64,000 nucleotides of DNA from Caenimonas soli (GTDB lineage: Bacteria > Pseudomonadota > Gammaproteobacteria > Burkholderiales > Burkholderiaceae_C): NCBI RefSeq assembly GCF_013155545.1, contig NZ_JABJVV010000006.1:1-64000 (forward strand), written 5' to 3'. The position numbers were made by a program, and so were the translations under genes. Positions within the stretch are counted from its first letter, which is position 1. Each line of letters begins with the position of its first letter. The notes under the pieces are model-generated. The model was not told the DNA's origin and made no database searches. It worked only from the letters and a program-made list of their open reading frames with translations. Below, one piece after another: positions 12,871-23,300 of the stretch.

Positions 12871-12911
12871 ATCCCTAGGACCCTGTAAGCCGGTCCCGCA
12901 ATAATCGCCGC

Positions 12912-13844
12912 ATGGAAACCAAATGGCTAGAGGACTTCGTCAGCCTCGCCGAGACCCGCAGTTTCAGCCGCTCCGCCCAGCTGCGCCACGTGACCCAGCC
13001 CGCGTTCTCGCGCCGCATCCAGGCGCTGGAGGCCTGGGCCGGCACCGACCTGGTGGATCGCAGCTCGTACCCCACGCGTCTCACGCCGGCAGGCGAGACG
13101 CTGTATTCCCAGTCGCTCGAGATGCTGCAGGCCCTGCAGAGCACCCGGGCGATGCTGCGCGGGCACTCGGCGGCCGGGCAGGACGTGATCGAGTTCGCCG
13201 TGCCGCATACCCTGGCCTTCACTTTTTTCCCGGCCTGGGTGTCGTCCCTGCGCGAGAAGTTCGGCCCGATCAAGAGCCGGCTGATCGCACTGAACGTGCA
13301 CGACGCGGTGATGCGCCTGGTGGAGGGCGGCTGCGACCTGCTGATCGCCTATCACCACCCCTCGCAGCCGTTCCAGCTGGATGCCGACCGCTACGAGATG
13401 GTCACGCTGGGGCAGGAGATCATGTCGCCCTATTGCAAGGCGGATTCGAACGGCGAGCCGATGTTCAAGCTGCCGGGACGCGCCGGCCAGCCCCTGCCTT
13501 ACCTGGGCTACGCGCCGGGCGCTTACCTGGGGCGGGTGACCGAACTGATCTTGAAGCAGTCGGGCACGGCCATTCACCTGGACCGGGTGTACGAAACCGA
13601 CATGGCCGAGGGCCTGAAGGTCATGGCGCTGGAAGGCCATGGCGTCGCTTTCCTGCCCCACAGCGCGGTGAAGAAGGAGCTGCGATCGCGCCGCCTGGTC
13701 AGCGCCGCACCGCCCGAAATGAAGGGCCTGGAGATGATGATGGACGTGCGCGCTTATCGGGAGAAACCCCTAGGCAAAGAGGCGCCCAAGGGTACAGCTC
13801 AGGCACTCTGGGCCTATTTGGCCGGCAGCAGTACCGTCAAGTGA
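12912..13844 (+). CDS. LysR-type transcriptional regulator (HypT/YjiE-like)
   Basis: A 310-residue LysR-family regulator. The N-terminal winged helix-turn-helix is clear: METKWLEDFVSLAETRSFS, then QPAFSRRIQALEAW (residues about 32-45). The METKWLxDF opening and QPAFSRRI helix resemble the E. coli HypT/YjiE branch. The C-terminal part is the periplasmic-binding-like effector domain. The start is ATG 12912. It lies just upstream of aspA and the glt transporter genes in the same direction, with a 110-bp gap containing a palindrome (13869-13889), so it plausibly regulates aspartate/glutamate use; the effector is unknown. It marks the return to normal chromosome after the cassette array. Confidence 0.85.
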   Translation: METKWLEDFVSLAETRSFSRSAQLRHVTQPAFSRRIQALEAWAGTDLVDRSSYPTRLTPAGETLYSQSLEMLQALQSTRAMLRGHSAAGQDVIEFAVPHTLAFTFFPAWVSSLREKFGPIKSRLIALNVHDAVMRLVEGGCDLLIAYHHPSQPFQLDADRYEMVTLGQEIMSPYCKADSNGEPMFKLPGRAGQPLPYLGYAPGAYLGRVTELILKQSGTAIHLDRVYETDMAEGLKVMALEGHGVAFLPHSAVKKELRSRRLVSAAPPEMKGLEMMMDVRAYREKPLGKEAPKGTAQALWAYLAGSSTVK

Positions 13845-13868
13845 TGCTTTTTCGGGGTTATTAATCTT

Positions 13869-13889
13869 TTGCATAAAGGGCCTTTGCAA
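13869..13889 (+). promoter_or_regulatory. Candidate LysR operator upstream of aspA
   Basis: An imperfect palindrome TTGCATAAAGG / CCTTTGCAA lies 65-85 bp before the aspA start and directly after the LysR gene. Its size and position suit a LysR-type binding site. This is inference; there is no direct evidence for which regulator binds. Confidence 0.35.
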
Positions 13890-13953
13890 ACAGCATTGGC
13901 GTTTGCACGAGGCGGCCCCTACAGTTCGCGCCATCCCAAAACGAGCTGTAACA

Positions 13954-15363
<1,410 letters not shown>

Positions 15364-15486
15364 AAGGAGAGCGGGCACGGAGCCTGCTTGCTCAACAGAA
15401 AGAGGGGGTTCAGGGTATTCCCGCAAGCCCGAATCTCTAGAATTTCGTTGTCAGTTAACCCTAACGCTTCACCACAGGAGATATGT

Positions 15487-16386
15487 ATGAAGAAGCATTT
15501 GTTGGCTTTTGCAGTCGCGGCCCTGGCCGTCGGCGGCGCGTTCGCCCAGGCGAACGACACCATTGCCAAGGCCAAGGCCTCCGGCGTCGTCACCATGGGC
15601 GTGCGCGATTCGTCGGGCGCCCTGTCGTACACCCTGGGTGACGGCAAGTACGCCGGCTACCACGTCGAGGTCTGCCAGCGCATCATCGCCAACCTGGAAA
15701 AGGCCGCCGGCCGCAAGCTGGAAGTCAAGTACCAGCCGGTGACCTCGCAGAACCGCATTCCCCTGGTGCAAAACGGCACGGTGGACATCGAGTGCGGCTC
15801 GACCACCAACAACGCGACCCGCCAGAAGGACGTTTCCTTCGCCCTGACCACCTACGTGGAAGAAGTGCGCATCGCGACCAAGGCCAACTCGGGCATCACT
15901 TCCCTGGCCAACCTGAACGGCAAGAACGTCGCCACCACCACCGGCACGACTTCCGTGCAGCTGCTGCGCAAGCACGAGCGCGCCAACGGCGTGGACTTCA
16001 AGGAAGTGTTCGGCAAGGACCATTCCGAGAGCTTCCTGCTGCTCGAATCGGGCCGCGCCGATGCCTTCGTGATGGATGGCCAGATCCTGGCCGGCAACAT
16101 CGCCACTTCCAAGAACCCGGCCGACTACAAGATCGTGGGCGAGGTGATCAGCGTCGAGCCGATCGCCATCATGCTGCGCAAGGACGACCCGGCCTTCAAG
16201 AAGCTGGCCGACGACACCATCCGTGAGCTGATCCGCACGGGCGAGCTCGCCAAGATGTACGACAAGTGGTTCGTGCAGCCGATCCCGCCGAAGAACACCC
16301 GCGTGGGCCTGCCGGCCAGCGACGCGACCAAGTCGGCCTGGGCCAGCCCCAATGACAAGCCGCTGGAAGAGTACTTGAAGAAGTAA
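15487..16386 (+). CDS. gltI: Glutamate/aspartate ABC transporter, periplasmic binding protein
   Basis: A 299-residue solute-binding protein of the polar amino-acid family. The N-terminal signal peptide is MKKHLLAFAVAALAVGGAFA, with cleavage after AFA. The mature domain begins NDTIAKAKASGVVTMGVRDSSGALSY and contains NRIPLVQNGTVDIECGSTTNN, the ligand-binding strand typical of GltI/DEBP, and a conserved D in FVMDGQIL. The start ATG 15487 has an AGGAG site (15477-15481). It is first of the gltIJKL group. The 120-bp gap from aspA suggests a separate promoter. A hairpin after the gene probably adjusts its level relative to the membrane genes. Confidence 0.9.
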   Translation: MKKHLLAFAVAALAVGGAFAQANDTIAKAKASGVVTMGVRDSSGALSYTLGDGKYAGYHVEVCQRIIANLEKAAGRKLEVKYQPVTSQNRIPLVQNGTVDIECGSTTNNATRQKDVSFALTTYVEEVRIATKANSGITSLANLNGKNVATTTGTTSVQLLRKHERANGVDFKEVFGKDHSESFLLLESGRADAFVMDGQILAGNIATSKNPADYKIVGEVISVEPIAIMLRKDDPAFKKLADDTIRELIRTGELAKMYDKWFVQPIPPKNTRVGLPASDATKSAWASPNDKPLEEYLKK

Positions 16387-16404
16387 TCAGCCGGGCAGGC
16401 AAGC

Positions 16405-16438
16405 GAAACCCCGCCGGCTATTGCCCAGGCGGGGTTTC
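16405..16438 (+). terminator. Intergenic hairpin between gltI and gltJ
   Basis: Perfect 11-bp arms GAAACCCCGCC and GGCGGGGTTTC with a 12-base loop, followed by TGCTTTAA rather than a strong T-run. It probably acts as a partial terminator or mRNA stabiliser, favouring the binding protein over the permeases. Confidence 0.65.
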
Positions 16439-16517
16439 TGCTTTAAGGTAGGAGAGGCACGCGTCGGGCGTGCCTTTCCACAAGAATTTCAAACGATACC
16501 CCGGAGAGAGACTTTGT

Positions 16518-17273
16518 ATGGCTTGGGATTGGCAGGTATTCTGCAAGACGACTGACGACGGCACCGTGATGCCCTCTTGCTTTGGCAAGGGCGGCGACAT
16601 CACCTACCTGGACTGGATGCTCAGCGCCTGGGGCTGGACGCTTTCGGTCGCCGGGAGCGCGTGGGTGATCGCGGTCATCACGGGTGTGCTGATCGGAACA
16701 TTGCGCACACTCCCCAATAGCCCCTGGATCGTGCGGGTGGCCAATGTATGGGTCGAGGTGTTTCGCAACGTGCCCATCCTGGTGCAGTTGTTCATCTGGT
16801 ATTTCGTGATCCCGAAGTTGTTCCCCGCTTTTCAGCAGGTGCCCGGGTTCCTGCTGGTGATCTTCGCGCTCGGGTTTTTCACTTCGGCCCGCATTGCCGA
16901 ACAGGTCCGGGCGGGCATACAGGCCCTGCCGCGCGGCCAGCGCTATGCCGGCATGGCCGTAGGGTTCAGCACCGCGCAGACCTACCGTTACGTCATCCTG
17001 CCGATGGCCTTCCGCATCATCCTGCCGCCGCTGACCAGCGAGTCGATGAACCTGCTGAAGAATTCGTCGGTGGCCTTTGCCGTGTCCATCGCCGAACTCA
17101 CCATGTTCGCCATGCAGGCGCAGGAGGAAACCTCGCGCGGCATCGAGATCTATATGGGCGTGACGATCATGTACGCGCTGTCGGCCTTCGCCGTGAACCG
17201 CATCTTTGCTTTCATCGAGAAGAAAGTGCGGATACCGGGCTTCATCGTGGCCGGCGGAACGGGAGGCCACTGA
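16518..17273 (+). CDS. gltJ: Glutamate/aspartate ABC transporter permease
   Basis: A 251-residue inner-membrane permease of the HisM-type amino-acid family. There are about five transmembrane segments. The 'EAA' loop that docks on the ATPase is QVRAGIQALPRGQRYAGMAVG (around residues 133-153). The N-terminal WDWQVFCKTTDDG stretch and the short periplasmic loop before the first helix are typical of GltJ. ATG 16518 (MAWDWQVF) is preceded by GGAGAGAG. The downstream gltK start follows after only one base, so the two permeases are translationally coupled and probably form a heterodimer in the importer. Confidence 0.9.
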   Translation: MAWDWQVFCKTTDDGTVMPSCFGKGGDITYLDWMLSAWGWTLSVAGSAWVIAVITGVLIGTLRTLPNSPWIVRVANVWVEVFRNVPILVQLFIWYFVIPKLFPAFQQVPGFLLVIFALGFFTSARIAEQVRAGIQALPRGQRYAGMAVGFSTAQTYRYVILPMAFRIILPPLTSESMNLLKNSSVAFAVSIAELTMFAMQAQEETSRGIEIYMGVTIMYALSAFAVNRIFAFIEKKVRIPGFIVAGGTGGH

Positions 17274-17274
17274 C

Positions 17275-17961
17275 ATGGGAAACCTCGACCTCACCTTCCT
17301 CAACTGGGACCTGATCAGCAAGTTCGTCGTCAACGGCTTCTGGTTCAGCGTGCAGCTCACCTTCATCGCCACCATCGGCGGCATCATCTTCGGCACCATC
17401 CTGGCGCTGATGCGGCTGTCGGGCAAGGCCATCCTGGCGTATCCCGCCACCTTCTACGTCAACGGAATGCGATCGATTCCGCTGGTGATGGTGATCCTGT
17501 GGTTCTTCCTGCTGGTGCCCGCGGTGGTCTACAGCTACCTGCCGAACGGCGCCAATAATCGGGCCGAGTATTCGGCCATCATCACCTTCGTTGCTTTCGA
17601 GGCGGCGTACTTCAGCGAGATCATGCGTGCCGGCATCCAGTCGATCGCCCGCGGACAGGTCTATGCAGGCCAGGCGCTGGGCATGACCTACGCCCAGAAC
17701 ATGCGGCTGGTGATCCTGCCGCAGGCCTTCCGCAACATGCTGCCGGTGCTGCTGACGCAGACCATCATCCTGTTCCAGGACACCTCGCTGGTTTACGCCA
17801 TCGGCGCCTACGACCTGCTCAAGGGCTTCGTCACGGCGGGCAAGATCTACGGCCGCCCCGAAGAGGCTTACCTGCTCGCCGCCATCGTCTATTTCGCCGT
17901 CTGCTACAGCCTGTCCTACCTGGTCAAGCGCCTGCAGGCCAAGATCGCCATCATTCGTTAA
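17275..17961 (+). CDS. gltK: Glutamate/aspartate ABC transporter permease
   Basis: A 228-residue permease, partner of gltJ. The EAA loop appears as [22 protein letters not shown] (about residues 116-137). Before it the stretch [20 protein letters not shown] is the conserved helix of this family. About five membrane helices are predicted. It starts at ATG 17275, one base after the gltJ stop codon, and is followed after 20 bp by the ATPase gene. With gltI, J and L it forms an importer of acidic amino acids, placed next to aspA, which degrades one of its substrates. Confidence 0.9.
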   Translation: MGNLDLTFLNWDLISKFVVNGFWFSVQLTFIATIGGIIFGTILALMRLSGKAILAYPATFYVNGMRSIPLVMVILWFFLLVPAVVYSYLPNGANNRAEYSAIITFVAFEAAYFSEIMRAGIQSIARGQVYAGQALGMTYAQNMRLVILPQAFRNMLPVLLTQTIILFQDTSLVYAIGAYDLLKGFVTAGKIYGRPEEAYLLAAIVYFAVCYSLSYLVKRLQAKIAIIR

Positions 17962-17981
17962 AGAGTCAAAGAGAAGCTGCC

Positions 17982-18719
17982 ATGATCGAAATGAAGAACG
18001 TATCGAAGTGGTATGGGCCGGTGCAGGTCCTTACCGACTGCTCAGTCAAGATCAACAAGGGCGATGTGGTGGTGGTCTGCGGCCCCTCGGGCTCGGGCAA
18101 GTCCACCCTGATCAAGACCGTCAACGCGCTGGAGCCCTTCCAGAAGGGCGAGATCACGGTGGACGGCATCCCGGTGCACGACCCCAAGACCGACCTGCCC
18201 AAGCTGCGCAGCCGGGTCGGCATGGTGTTCCAGCACTTCGAGCTGTTCCCGCACCTGTCGGTCACCGAGAACCTCACCATCGCCCAGATCAAGGTGCTCA
18301 ACCGCAGCAAGGACGAGGCCATGGCGCGCGGGCTGAAGATGCTCGACCGCGTGGGCCTGATGGCGCACAAGGACAAGTTTCCCGGCCAGCTGTCGGGCGG
18401 CCAGCAGCAGCGCGTGGCGATTGCCCGCGCGCTGTCGATGGACCCGATCGTGATGCTGTTCGACGAGCCCACCTCGGCGCTCGACCCCGAAATGGTGGGC
18501 GAGGTGCTGGACGTGATGGTGACGCTGGCCAAGGAAGGCATGACCATGATGGTGGTCACGCACGAGATGGGCTTCGCGCGCAAGGTGGCCAGCCGCGTGA
18601 TCTTCATCGACGTGGGCGGCAAGATCCTGGAGGATTGCTCCAAGGACGATTTCTTCGGGCATCCCGAGGCGCGCCAGCCGCGCACCAAGGATTTCCTCAA
18701 CAAGATCCTGGCGCATTAA
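17982..18719 (+). CDS. gltL: Glutamate/aspartate ABC transporter ATP-binding protein
   Basis: A 245-residue ATPase that powers the GltIJK importer from the cytosolic face. Walker [10 protein letters not shown] is near residues 32-40, the Q-loop in [11 protein letters not shown], the signature LSGGQQQR near 134, Walker [13 protein letters not shown] near 155-166, and the switch His in VVTHEMGFA. The length is normal for polar amino-acid ATPases. It is the last gene of the operon. A palindromic repeat (18728-18752) follows and may serve as the operon's 3' end. Confidence 0.93.
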   Translation: MIEMKNVSKWYGPVQVLTDCSVKINKGDVVVVCGPSGSGKSTLIKTVNALEPFQKGEITVDGIPVHDPKTDLPKLRSRVGMVFQHFELFPHLSVTENLTIAQIKVLNRSKDEAMARGLKMLDRVGLMAHKDKFPGQLSGGQQQRVAIARALSMDPIVMLFDEPTSALDPEMVGEVLDVMVTLAKEGMTMMVVTHEMGFARKVASRVIFIDVGGKILEDCSKDDFFGHPEARQPRTKDFLNKILAH

Positions 18720-18727
18720 GCCTGCTG

Positions 18728-18752
18728 TCATGCCGGACCTGATCCGGCATCC
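18728..18752. repeat. Short dispersed palindromic repeat after gltL
   Basis: TGCCGGACCTGATCCGGCA (18731-18749) is nearly self-complementary and sits between gltL and pyrC. Sequences of the form TCATGCCGGACxTGATCCGGCATCC are recurrent intergenic palindromes in several proteobacterial genomes. It may end the glt transcript. Confidence 0.55.
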
Positions 18753-18789
18753 ATCTCGACGTGCCGGCCAGTTTGGGACAATACGTCCC

Positions 18790-19821
18790 ATGACCCAGCA
18801 AATCACGATCACCCGTCCCGACGACTGGCACCTGCACGTGCGAGACGGCGAGGCCCTGATGGCGGTAGTGCCGCACACGGCCGCGCAGTTCGGCCGCGCC
18901 ATCATCATGCCCAACCTCAGGCCGCCAATCACGACGGCGGCGCAGGCCACGGCTTACCGGGAGCGCATCCAGGCGGCGGTGCCGAAGGGCTCGAGCTTCC
19001 AGCCGCTGATGACGCTGTACCTCACCGACAACCTGCCGCCCGATGAAATCAAGCGGGCCAAGGAGGCCGGGGTTGTCGCCGTCAAGCTCTATCCGGCCGG
19101 CGCCACCACCAACAGCGACGCCGGCGTGACCGACATGCGCAAGACCTACAAGACGCTGGAAGCCATGCAGCGCGAGGGCCTGGTGCTGCTGGTCCACGGC
19201 GAAGTGACGTCGCCCGAGATCGACCTGTTCGACCGCGAAGCCGCCTTCATCGACACCCAGCTGATTCCGCTGCGGCGCGATTTCCCCGAGCTGAAGATAG
19301 TGTTCGAGCACATCACCACGCGCGAGGCGGCGCAGTATGTGCATGCGGCGGACCGCTTCACCGCGGCCACCGTCACCGCGCATCACCTGCTCTACAACCG
19401 CAACGCCATCTTCACCGGCGGCATCCGCCCGCATTACTACTGCCTGCCGGTGCTCAAGCGCGAAGTGCATCGCGTGGCGCTGGTCGAGGCGGCGACCTGC
19501 GGCAGCACCAAGTTCTTCCTGGGCACCGACAGCGCGCCGCACCCGGCCCACCTGAAGGAGCACGCCAGCGGCTGCGCCGGCTGCTACACGGCGCATGCGG
19601 CGATCGAACTCTATGCCGAGGCCTTCGACAACGCCAAGGCGCTGGACAAGCTGGAAGGCTTTGCCAGCTTCCACGGCGCCGACTTCTATGGTTTGCCCCG
19701 CAACACGGGCACCATCACCCTGCGACGCGAGAGCTGGACCGTGCCCGAGAACTTCGCGTTCGGTGAGGCCCAGCTGAAGCCCTTGCGCGGGGGCGAAACG
19801 CTGGCCTGGAAGCTGGCATGA
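18790..19821 (+). CDS. pyrC: Dihydroorotase (class II)
   Basis: A 343-residue zinc amidohydrolase that closes carbamoyl-aspartate to dihydroorotate in pyrimidine synthesis. The metal-binding entry [10 protein letters not shown] is near the N-terminus (HLHVR, residues about 13-17). The carboxylated lysine is in [14 protein letters not shown], and metal-ligand histidines follow in VHGEVT and FEHITTR. The catalytic Asp is in GTDSAPH. Its size matches the E. coli-type PyrC. ATG 18790 is the conserved start ([16 protein letters not shown]). The gene overlaps the next (NYN) gene by 4 bp, so they are likely co-transcribed. Confidence 0.94.
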   Translation: MTQQITITRPDDWHLHVRDGEALMAVVPHTAAQFGRAIIMPNLRPPITTAAQATAYRERIQAAVPKGSSFQPLMTLYLTDNLPPDEIKRAKEAGVVAVKLYPAGATTNSDAGVTDMRKTYKTLEAMQREGLVLLVHGEVTSPEIDLFDREAAFIDTQLIPLRRDFPELKIVFEHITTREAAQYVHAADRFTAATVTAHHLLYNRNAIFTGGIRPHYYCLPVLKREVHRVALVEAATCGSTKFFLGTDSAPHPAHLKEHASGCAGCYTAHAAIELYAEAFDNAKALDKLEGFASFHGADFYGLPRNTGTITLRRESWTVPENFAFGEAQLKPLRGGETLAWKLA

Positions 19822-20543
19822 ACAACTCCCGCCGGGTGATGCTGCTCATCGACGCCGACAACGTTTCGGCCGATGTGATCGAGCAGGCGGTGCAGCGCAC
19901 CATGGTCGAGTACGGCGCCATCCATGTGCGCCGCGCCTATTGCAACGCCGAGGCGGCGGTGAAGCACCAAGCCCTGTTCAAGCGGCTTTCGGTGCGCCCC
20001 ATGGTCAATCTGTCGGCAGGCAAGAACAGCACCGACATCGCGCTGGCCGTCGATGCGCTCGATCTGGTGATTGCCGAGCGGCCCGAGGTGGTCGTGCTGG
20101 TGTCGTCCGATTCGGACTTCGCCCCGCTGGTGATCCGGCTACGCGAGAAGGGCTGCCGCGTGTGCGGCATCGGCCAGCAGGGCAAGACCGGCGAAGAGAC
20201 CACGACGGTATACGACGAGTTCACCGATCTGCAGCACCAGGCAGCGCGGGCTCCGGCAGCGAAGCGGCCCGTGCGGGCGCCACGCCGGGCCAAGGCGGCC
20301 GAGCCCACGCCGATCGCGCCGGTGCTGCCCGAGGACGTGCTGCGCATCCTGGATGCCGTGCCCGAAATGCGCAGCGGTGAGAGGATGGAACTGAACCAGG
20401 CCGCTGAGGCATTGCGCGCGGCCAGGCTACTCGGTCGCGGCGGAAGTTCGCTCAAGCTGTTCAAGAAGCACCCCGAACTGTTTGCGCTCACCCCCGAGTC
20501 GCGGCCCAGCAAAGTGCAATACCTGGCCCCACGGGGGAGGTGA
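19818..20543 (+). CDS. NYN-domain (PIN-like RNase fold) protein
   Basis: A 241-residue protein with an N-terminal NYN domain, a PIN-like nuclease fold of the LabA/DUF88 group. The acidic positions expected for metal binding are visible: LLIDADN (D11, D13 region), [15 protein letters not shown], and [12 protein letters not shown] linker rich in Ala/Arg/Pro (about residues 145-170) leads to a C-terminal LOTUS/OST-HTH-like domain ending [13 protein letters not shown]. It is probably an RNA-binding nuclease; the target is unknown. The start overlaps the pyrC stop (ATGA), and its own stop overlaps the start of the DUF3025 gene, so these form one transcription unit. Confidence 0.82.
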   Translation: MNNSRRVMLLIDADNVSADVIEQAVQRTMVEYGAIHVRRAYCNAEAAVKHQALFKRLSVRPMVNLSAGKNSTDIALAVDALDLVIAERPEVVVLVSSDSDFAPLVIRLREKGCRVCGIGQQGKTGEETTTVYDEFTDLQHQAARAPAAKRPVRAPRRAKAAEPTPIAPVLPEDVLRILDAVPEMRSGERMELNQAAEALRAARLLGRGGSSLKLFKKHPELFALTPESRPSKVQYLAPRGR

Positions 20544-21310
20544 GCGTGGGCGGCTGGCGGGAACAGCTTCGCGAGCTGGACTCGGGCGGGCCCTGGTTCG
20601 CGCCTTGGCGCCTTGTGGGCAACCAGGTAGCCGCTTCGCTGGCCGCAGGTGCACCGCTGCATGAAGCACTGAATGCCCATGCCGCCACCAACCTGCAGTT
20701 CGTCGCGGCGCAGGAGCTGCCGCAGGGAATGGCCTACGAGCAGTACATCTTCGAGACCGCCCGCTGCCCCACTCGGGAGAACCTGCACGACTTCTTCAAC
20801 GGCCTGTGCTGGCTGCAGTTTCCGCTGGCCAAGAAAAGGCTCAACGAGCTGCAGGCCGACGAGATCGCGCGGGCGGGCGTGGGCGGCGTGCGCGGCCCGG
20901 TGCGCGATGCGATCACGGTATTCGACGAGAACGGCGCCTTGCTGGACGCGCCGTCCGCGCTATGGCAGGCCTTGTTAGCGCGCGACTGGCCGCGGATCTT
21001 CATCGACTTGCGGCCCTTGTGGGCGCAAGCCCGGGTCATCGTCTTCGGCCATGCGCTGCTGGAAAAGCTGGTGCGGCCGCGCAAGGACATCACTGCCCAT
21101 GTGTGGCGCTTTGCCTGCCCGTCGGGCTCCATGGCCGAGGTGGATCGCTGGCTGGCCGGGCAACTTACCGCCGGCAGCCTGGCCGCCAAGCCGTTCGCGC
21201 CGCTGCCCGTGATGGGCGTCCCGGGCTGGAACGCGGAAAACGAGGACCTTTCCTTCTATGATGACGCACTGGTATTTCGTCCAGCCGGGCGCGAAACCTC
21301 ACGCACTTGA
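20540..21310 (+). CDS. DUF3025 family protein
   Basis: A 256-residue soluble protein of the DUF3025 family, function unknown, widespread in beta- and gammaproteobacteria. The family core is recognisable in YEQYIFETARCPTRENLHDFFNGLCWLQFPLAKKRLN (residues about 64-100), and near the C-terminus in PLPVMGVPGWNAENEDLSFYDD. The annotated start is the GTG at 20540, overlapping the NYN stop; a second GTG at 20546 is equally possible and fits the GGGGGAGG site at 20533-20540. There is no signal peptide or membrane helix. It is the third gene of the pyrC-NYN-DUF3025 unit. Confidence 0.75.
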   Translation: MSVGGWREQLRELDSGGPWFAPWRLVGNQVAASLAAGAPLHEALNAHAATNLQFVAAQELPQGMAYEQYIFETARCPTRENLHDFFNGLCWLQFPLAKKRLNELQADEIARAGVGGVRGPVRDAITVFDENGALLDAPSALWQALLARDWPRIFIDLRPLWAQARVIVFGHALLEKLVRPRKDITAHVWRFACPSGSMAEVDRWLAGQLTAGSLAAKPFAPLPVMGVPGWNAENEDLSFYDDALVFRPAGRETSRT

Positions 21311-21377
21311 TTTGGGGCCAGCCAGCCTCATCTGAGGCGCGAGGTGACCTTTGTCCCACCTCCGGAGAACTGAATTC

Positions 21378-22250
21378 ATGAAACGCATCGTCCTGTTCGT
21401 CCTGACCAACCTCGCCGTCGTGGTGGTGCTGGGCATCGTCGCCAGCCTGCTGGGGGTCAACCGCTTTCTCACGGCCAATGGCCTGAACCTGGGGGCCTTG
21501 CTCGGCTTCGCGTTCATCATGGGTTTTGGCGGCGCCATCATCTCGCTGCTGATTTCCAAGCCGGTCGCCAAGTGGAGCGCCGGGGTCCAGGTGATCGAGC
21601 AGCCGCGCAACGCCGACGAGGCCTGGATCGTGGAGACCGTACGCAAATTCGCCGACAAGGCCGGCATCGGCATGCCCGAGGTCGGGATTTTCGAAGGCGA
21701 GCCGAACGCCTTTGCCACCGGCGCCTTCAAGAACAATGCCCTGGTGGCCGTGTCCACCGGCCTGCTGCAGGGCATGACCCGGGAAGAAGTCGAGGCGGTG
21801 ATTGGCCACGAGGTGGCGCACATCGCCAATGGCGACATGGTGACCATGACGCTGATCCAGGGTGTGATGAACACCTTCGTGGTGTTCCTGTCGCGAGTGG
21901 TGGGTTACGCGGTGGACAGCTTCCTCAGCCGCGGCAGCGACCGGTCGGGCCCGGGCATCGGCTACTACGTCACCACCATCGTGCTCGACATCCTGCTGGG
22001 CTTCCTGGCCGCCATCATCGTTGCCTGGTTCAGCCGTCAACGCGAATTTCGCGCCGATGCCGGATCGGCCGGCCTGCTGGGCCGCAAGCAGCCCATGATC
22101 AATGCGCTGGCGCGCCTGGGCGGCATGGTCCCCGGTGAGCTGCCCAAGAGCATCCAGGCCTTCGGCATCACCTCGGGCGTGGGCAAGCTGTTCTCCACGC
22201 ACCCGCCGATCGAAGAGCGGATTGCGCGGTTGCAGGCGGCTGCCGCCTGA
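21378..22250 (+). CDS. htpX: Membrane protease HtpX
   Basis: A 290-residue inner-membrane zinc metalloprotease of the M48 family, involved in quality control of membrane proteins. Two N-terminal transmembrane helices (about 5-27 and 34-55) precede the cytosolic catalytic domain. The zinc site HEVAH lies at residues 144-148, and the third ligand is probably the Glu in [10 protein letters not shown]. Two further hydrophobic stretches are near 155-175 and 190-213. The start ATG 21378 follows CCGGAGA. The segment [24 protein letters not shown] is the conserved HtpX C-terminus. A strong terminator follows the gene. Confidence 0.95.
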   Translation: MKRIVLFVLTNLAVVVVLGIVASLLGVNRFLTANGLNLGALLGFAFIMGFGGAIISLLISKPVAKWSAGVQVIEQPRNADEAWIVETVRKFADKAGIGMPEVGIFEGEPNAFATGAFKNNALVAVSTGLLQGMTREEVEAVIGHEVAHIANGDMVTMTLIQGVMNTFVVFLSRVVGYAVDSFLSRGSDRSGPGIGYYVTTIVLDILLGFLAAIIVAWFSRQREFRADAGSAGLLGRKQPMINALARLGGMVPGELPKSIQAFGITSGVGKLFSTHPPIEERIARLQAAAA

Positions 22251-22265
22251 GGCAGCCCTGAAACG

Positions 22266-22294
22266 AAAAAGCCGCCCCAGGGCGGCTTTTTTTT
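22266..22294 (+). terminator. Rho-independent terminator after htpX
   Basis: AAAAGCCGCC and GGCGGCTTTT pair around CCAG, followed by eight T residues (ending 22294). It is also well placed to act for the convergent minus-strand gene, since the stem has A-rich bases on its other side. Confidence 0.9.
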
Positions 22295-22307
22295 GGGGCG
22301 CCGGCCG

Positions 22308-23244
22308 CTATTGCTTCACCGGCGCCTCATCCACGACCTTGAAGGGCATGTCGTCCTTGGTGGCGGGGCGGTGCGTGATGAAGTTCTTGTCGAAGATATT
22401 CACGCCGCTAAATACCAGCACATCGCCCAGCTTGGGGACGAAGGTGAGGTACCGATCGTCTTCGTTGAGCCTGAATCCGACCGCCTGGAGCCGTTGCTTC
22501 ACATAAGGAAAATTGCCCTGGACCAGGGTCATCCTGGTTTCGTCGCGGGGAAAGGGCCGACTCACGTCCGTCGCCAAGGTCTGCATGGCTGTGTCCAGGT
22601 TCGCCTGGACCGAGCGCTTCAGCGCGCCGCCGTCGTTCTCCAGCCAGCTGTCTTTCCCCAGCAACGGACGGGCCTCGCCACTCGAAGCGATGTACCTTGT
22701 GTTCCATTGCGGCTTGCCATCCGACGCCACCATGCTGGCTTTGATCACGACGAATGGGCGTACCGACGAATCGTTGACGAAGGATAGAACAAGCGCTGGG
22801 GTGAGCAACAGCTTGGAACCGCCTACGCGGTCGCTACCCGTGAAATGCGAGCGAAAAAAACGGCTCCGATGACACAATGCGCTGGATGGAGGTTTCGATC
22901 TGACCGGTGAGCTTGATCCGAAGCTGCTCCTCGGCCGACTTTACGGCGTCTGCGCCGGAACTCGCGTTCGCGGCATGGGCAACGGCGACCCCGATCAGCC
23001 CGAACAGCAGACCTGCGCCCTGGCCTTTCTGATGCCCCGAGATGATCACGTGGCTTTGCGGGATCCGATACACCCCGATCGGGAGATCGGTCCAGCCGGA
23101 GAGTTCTTCCCCCGACACCTTCAGCGTGAGGGGCTGCTGCTGCGCAGGCGCAGGCTTGGCGAATTCGAAACTTGCGCATCCGGCCAGTTGGAGCAAGCCA
23201 ACCAAGGCGCCGATGCAAACGACTTTGCTGCGAAAAGACTTCAT
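22308..23244 (-). pseudogene. Putative lipoprotein gene split by a frameshift in a T7 tract
   Basis: The first frame (start ATG 23244) gives a lipoprotein: signal MKSFRSKVVCIGALVGLLQL with lipobox LAGC (Cys23), then a mature domain with GWTDLPIGVYRIPQSHVIISGHQKG. It runs off at SSEPFFSLAFHG (stop at 22834). The continuation lies in another frame as HFTGSDRVGGSKLLLTPAL through to the stop at 22308. The junction falls at a run of seven T on the coding strand (22854-22860); six T would restore one reading frame of about 310 codons. It could be a real pseudogene, a phase-variable switch or a sequencing error. I do not recognise the family. Confidence 0.6.
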
Positions 23245-23300
23245 GGACCCCTCTTTGTTTGATTCGCGCGGTTGCCGCGCGCGTCAAGCATAAGAGGGCA

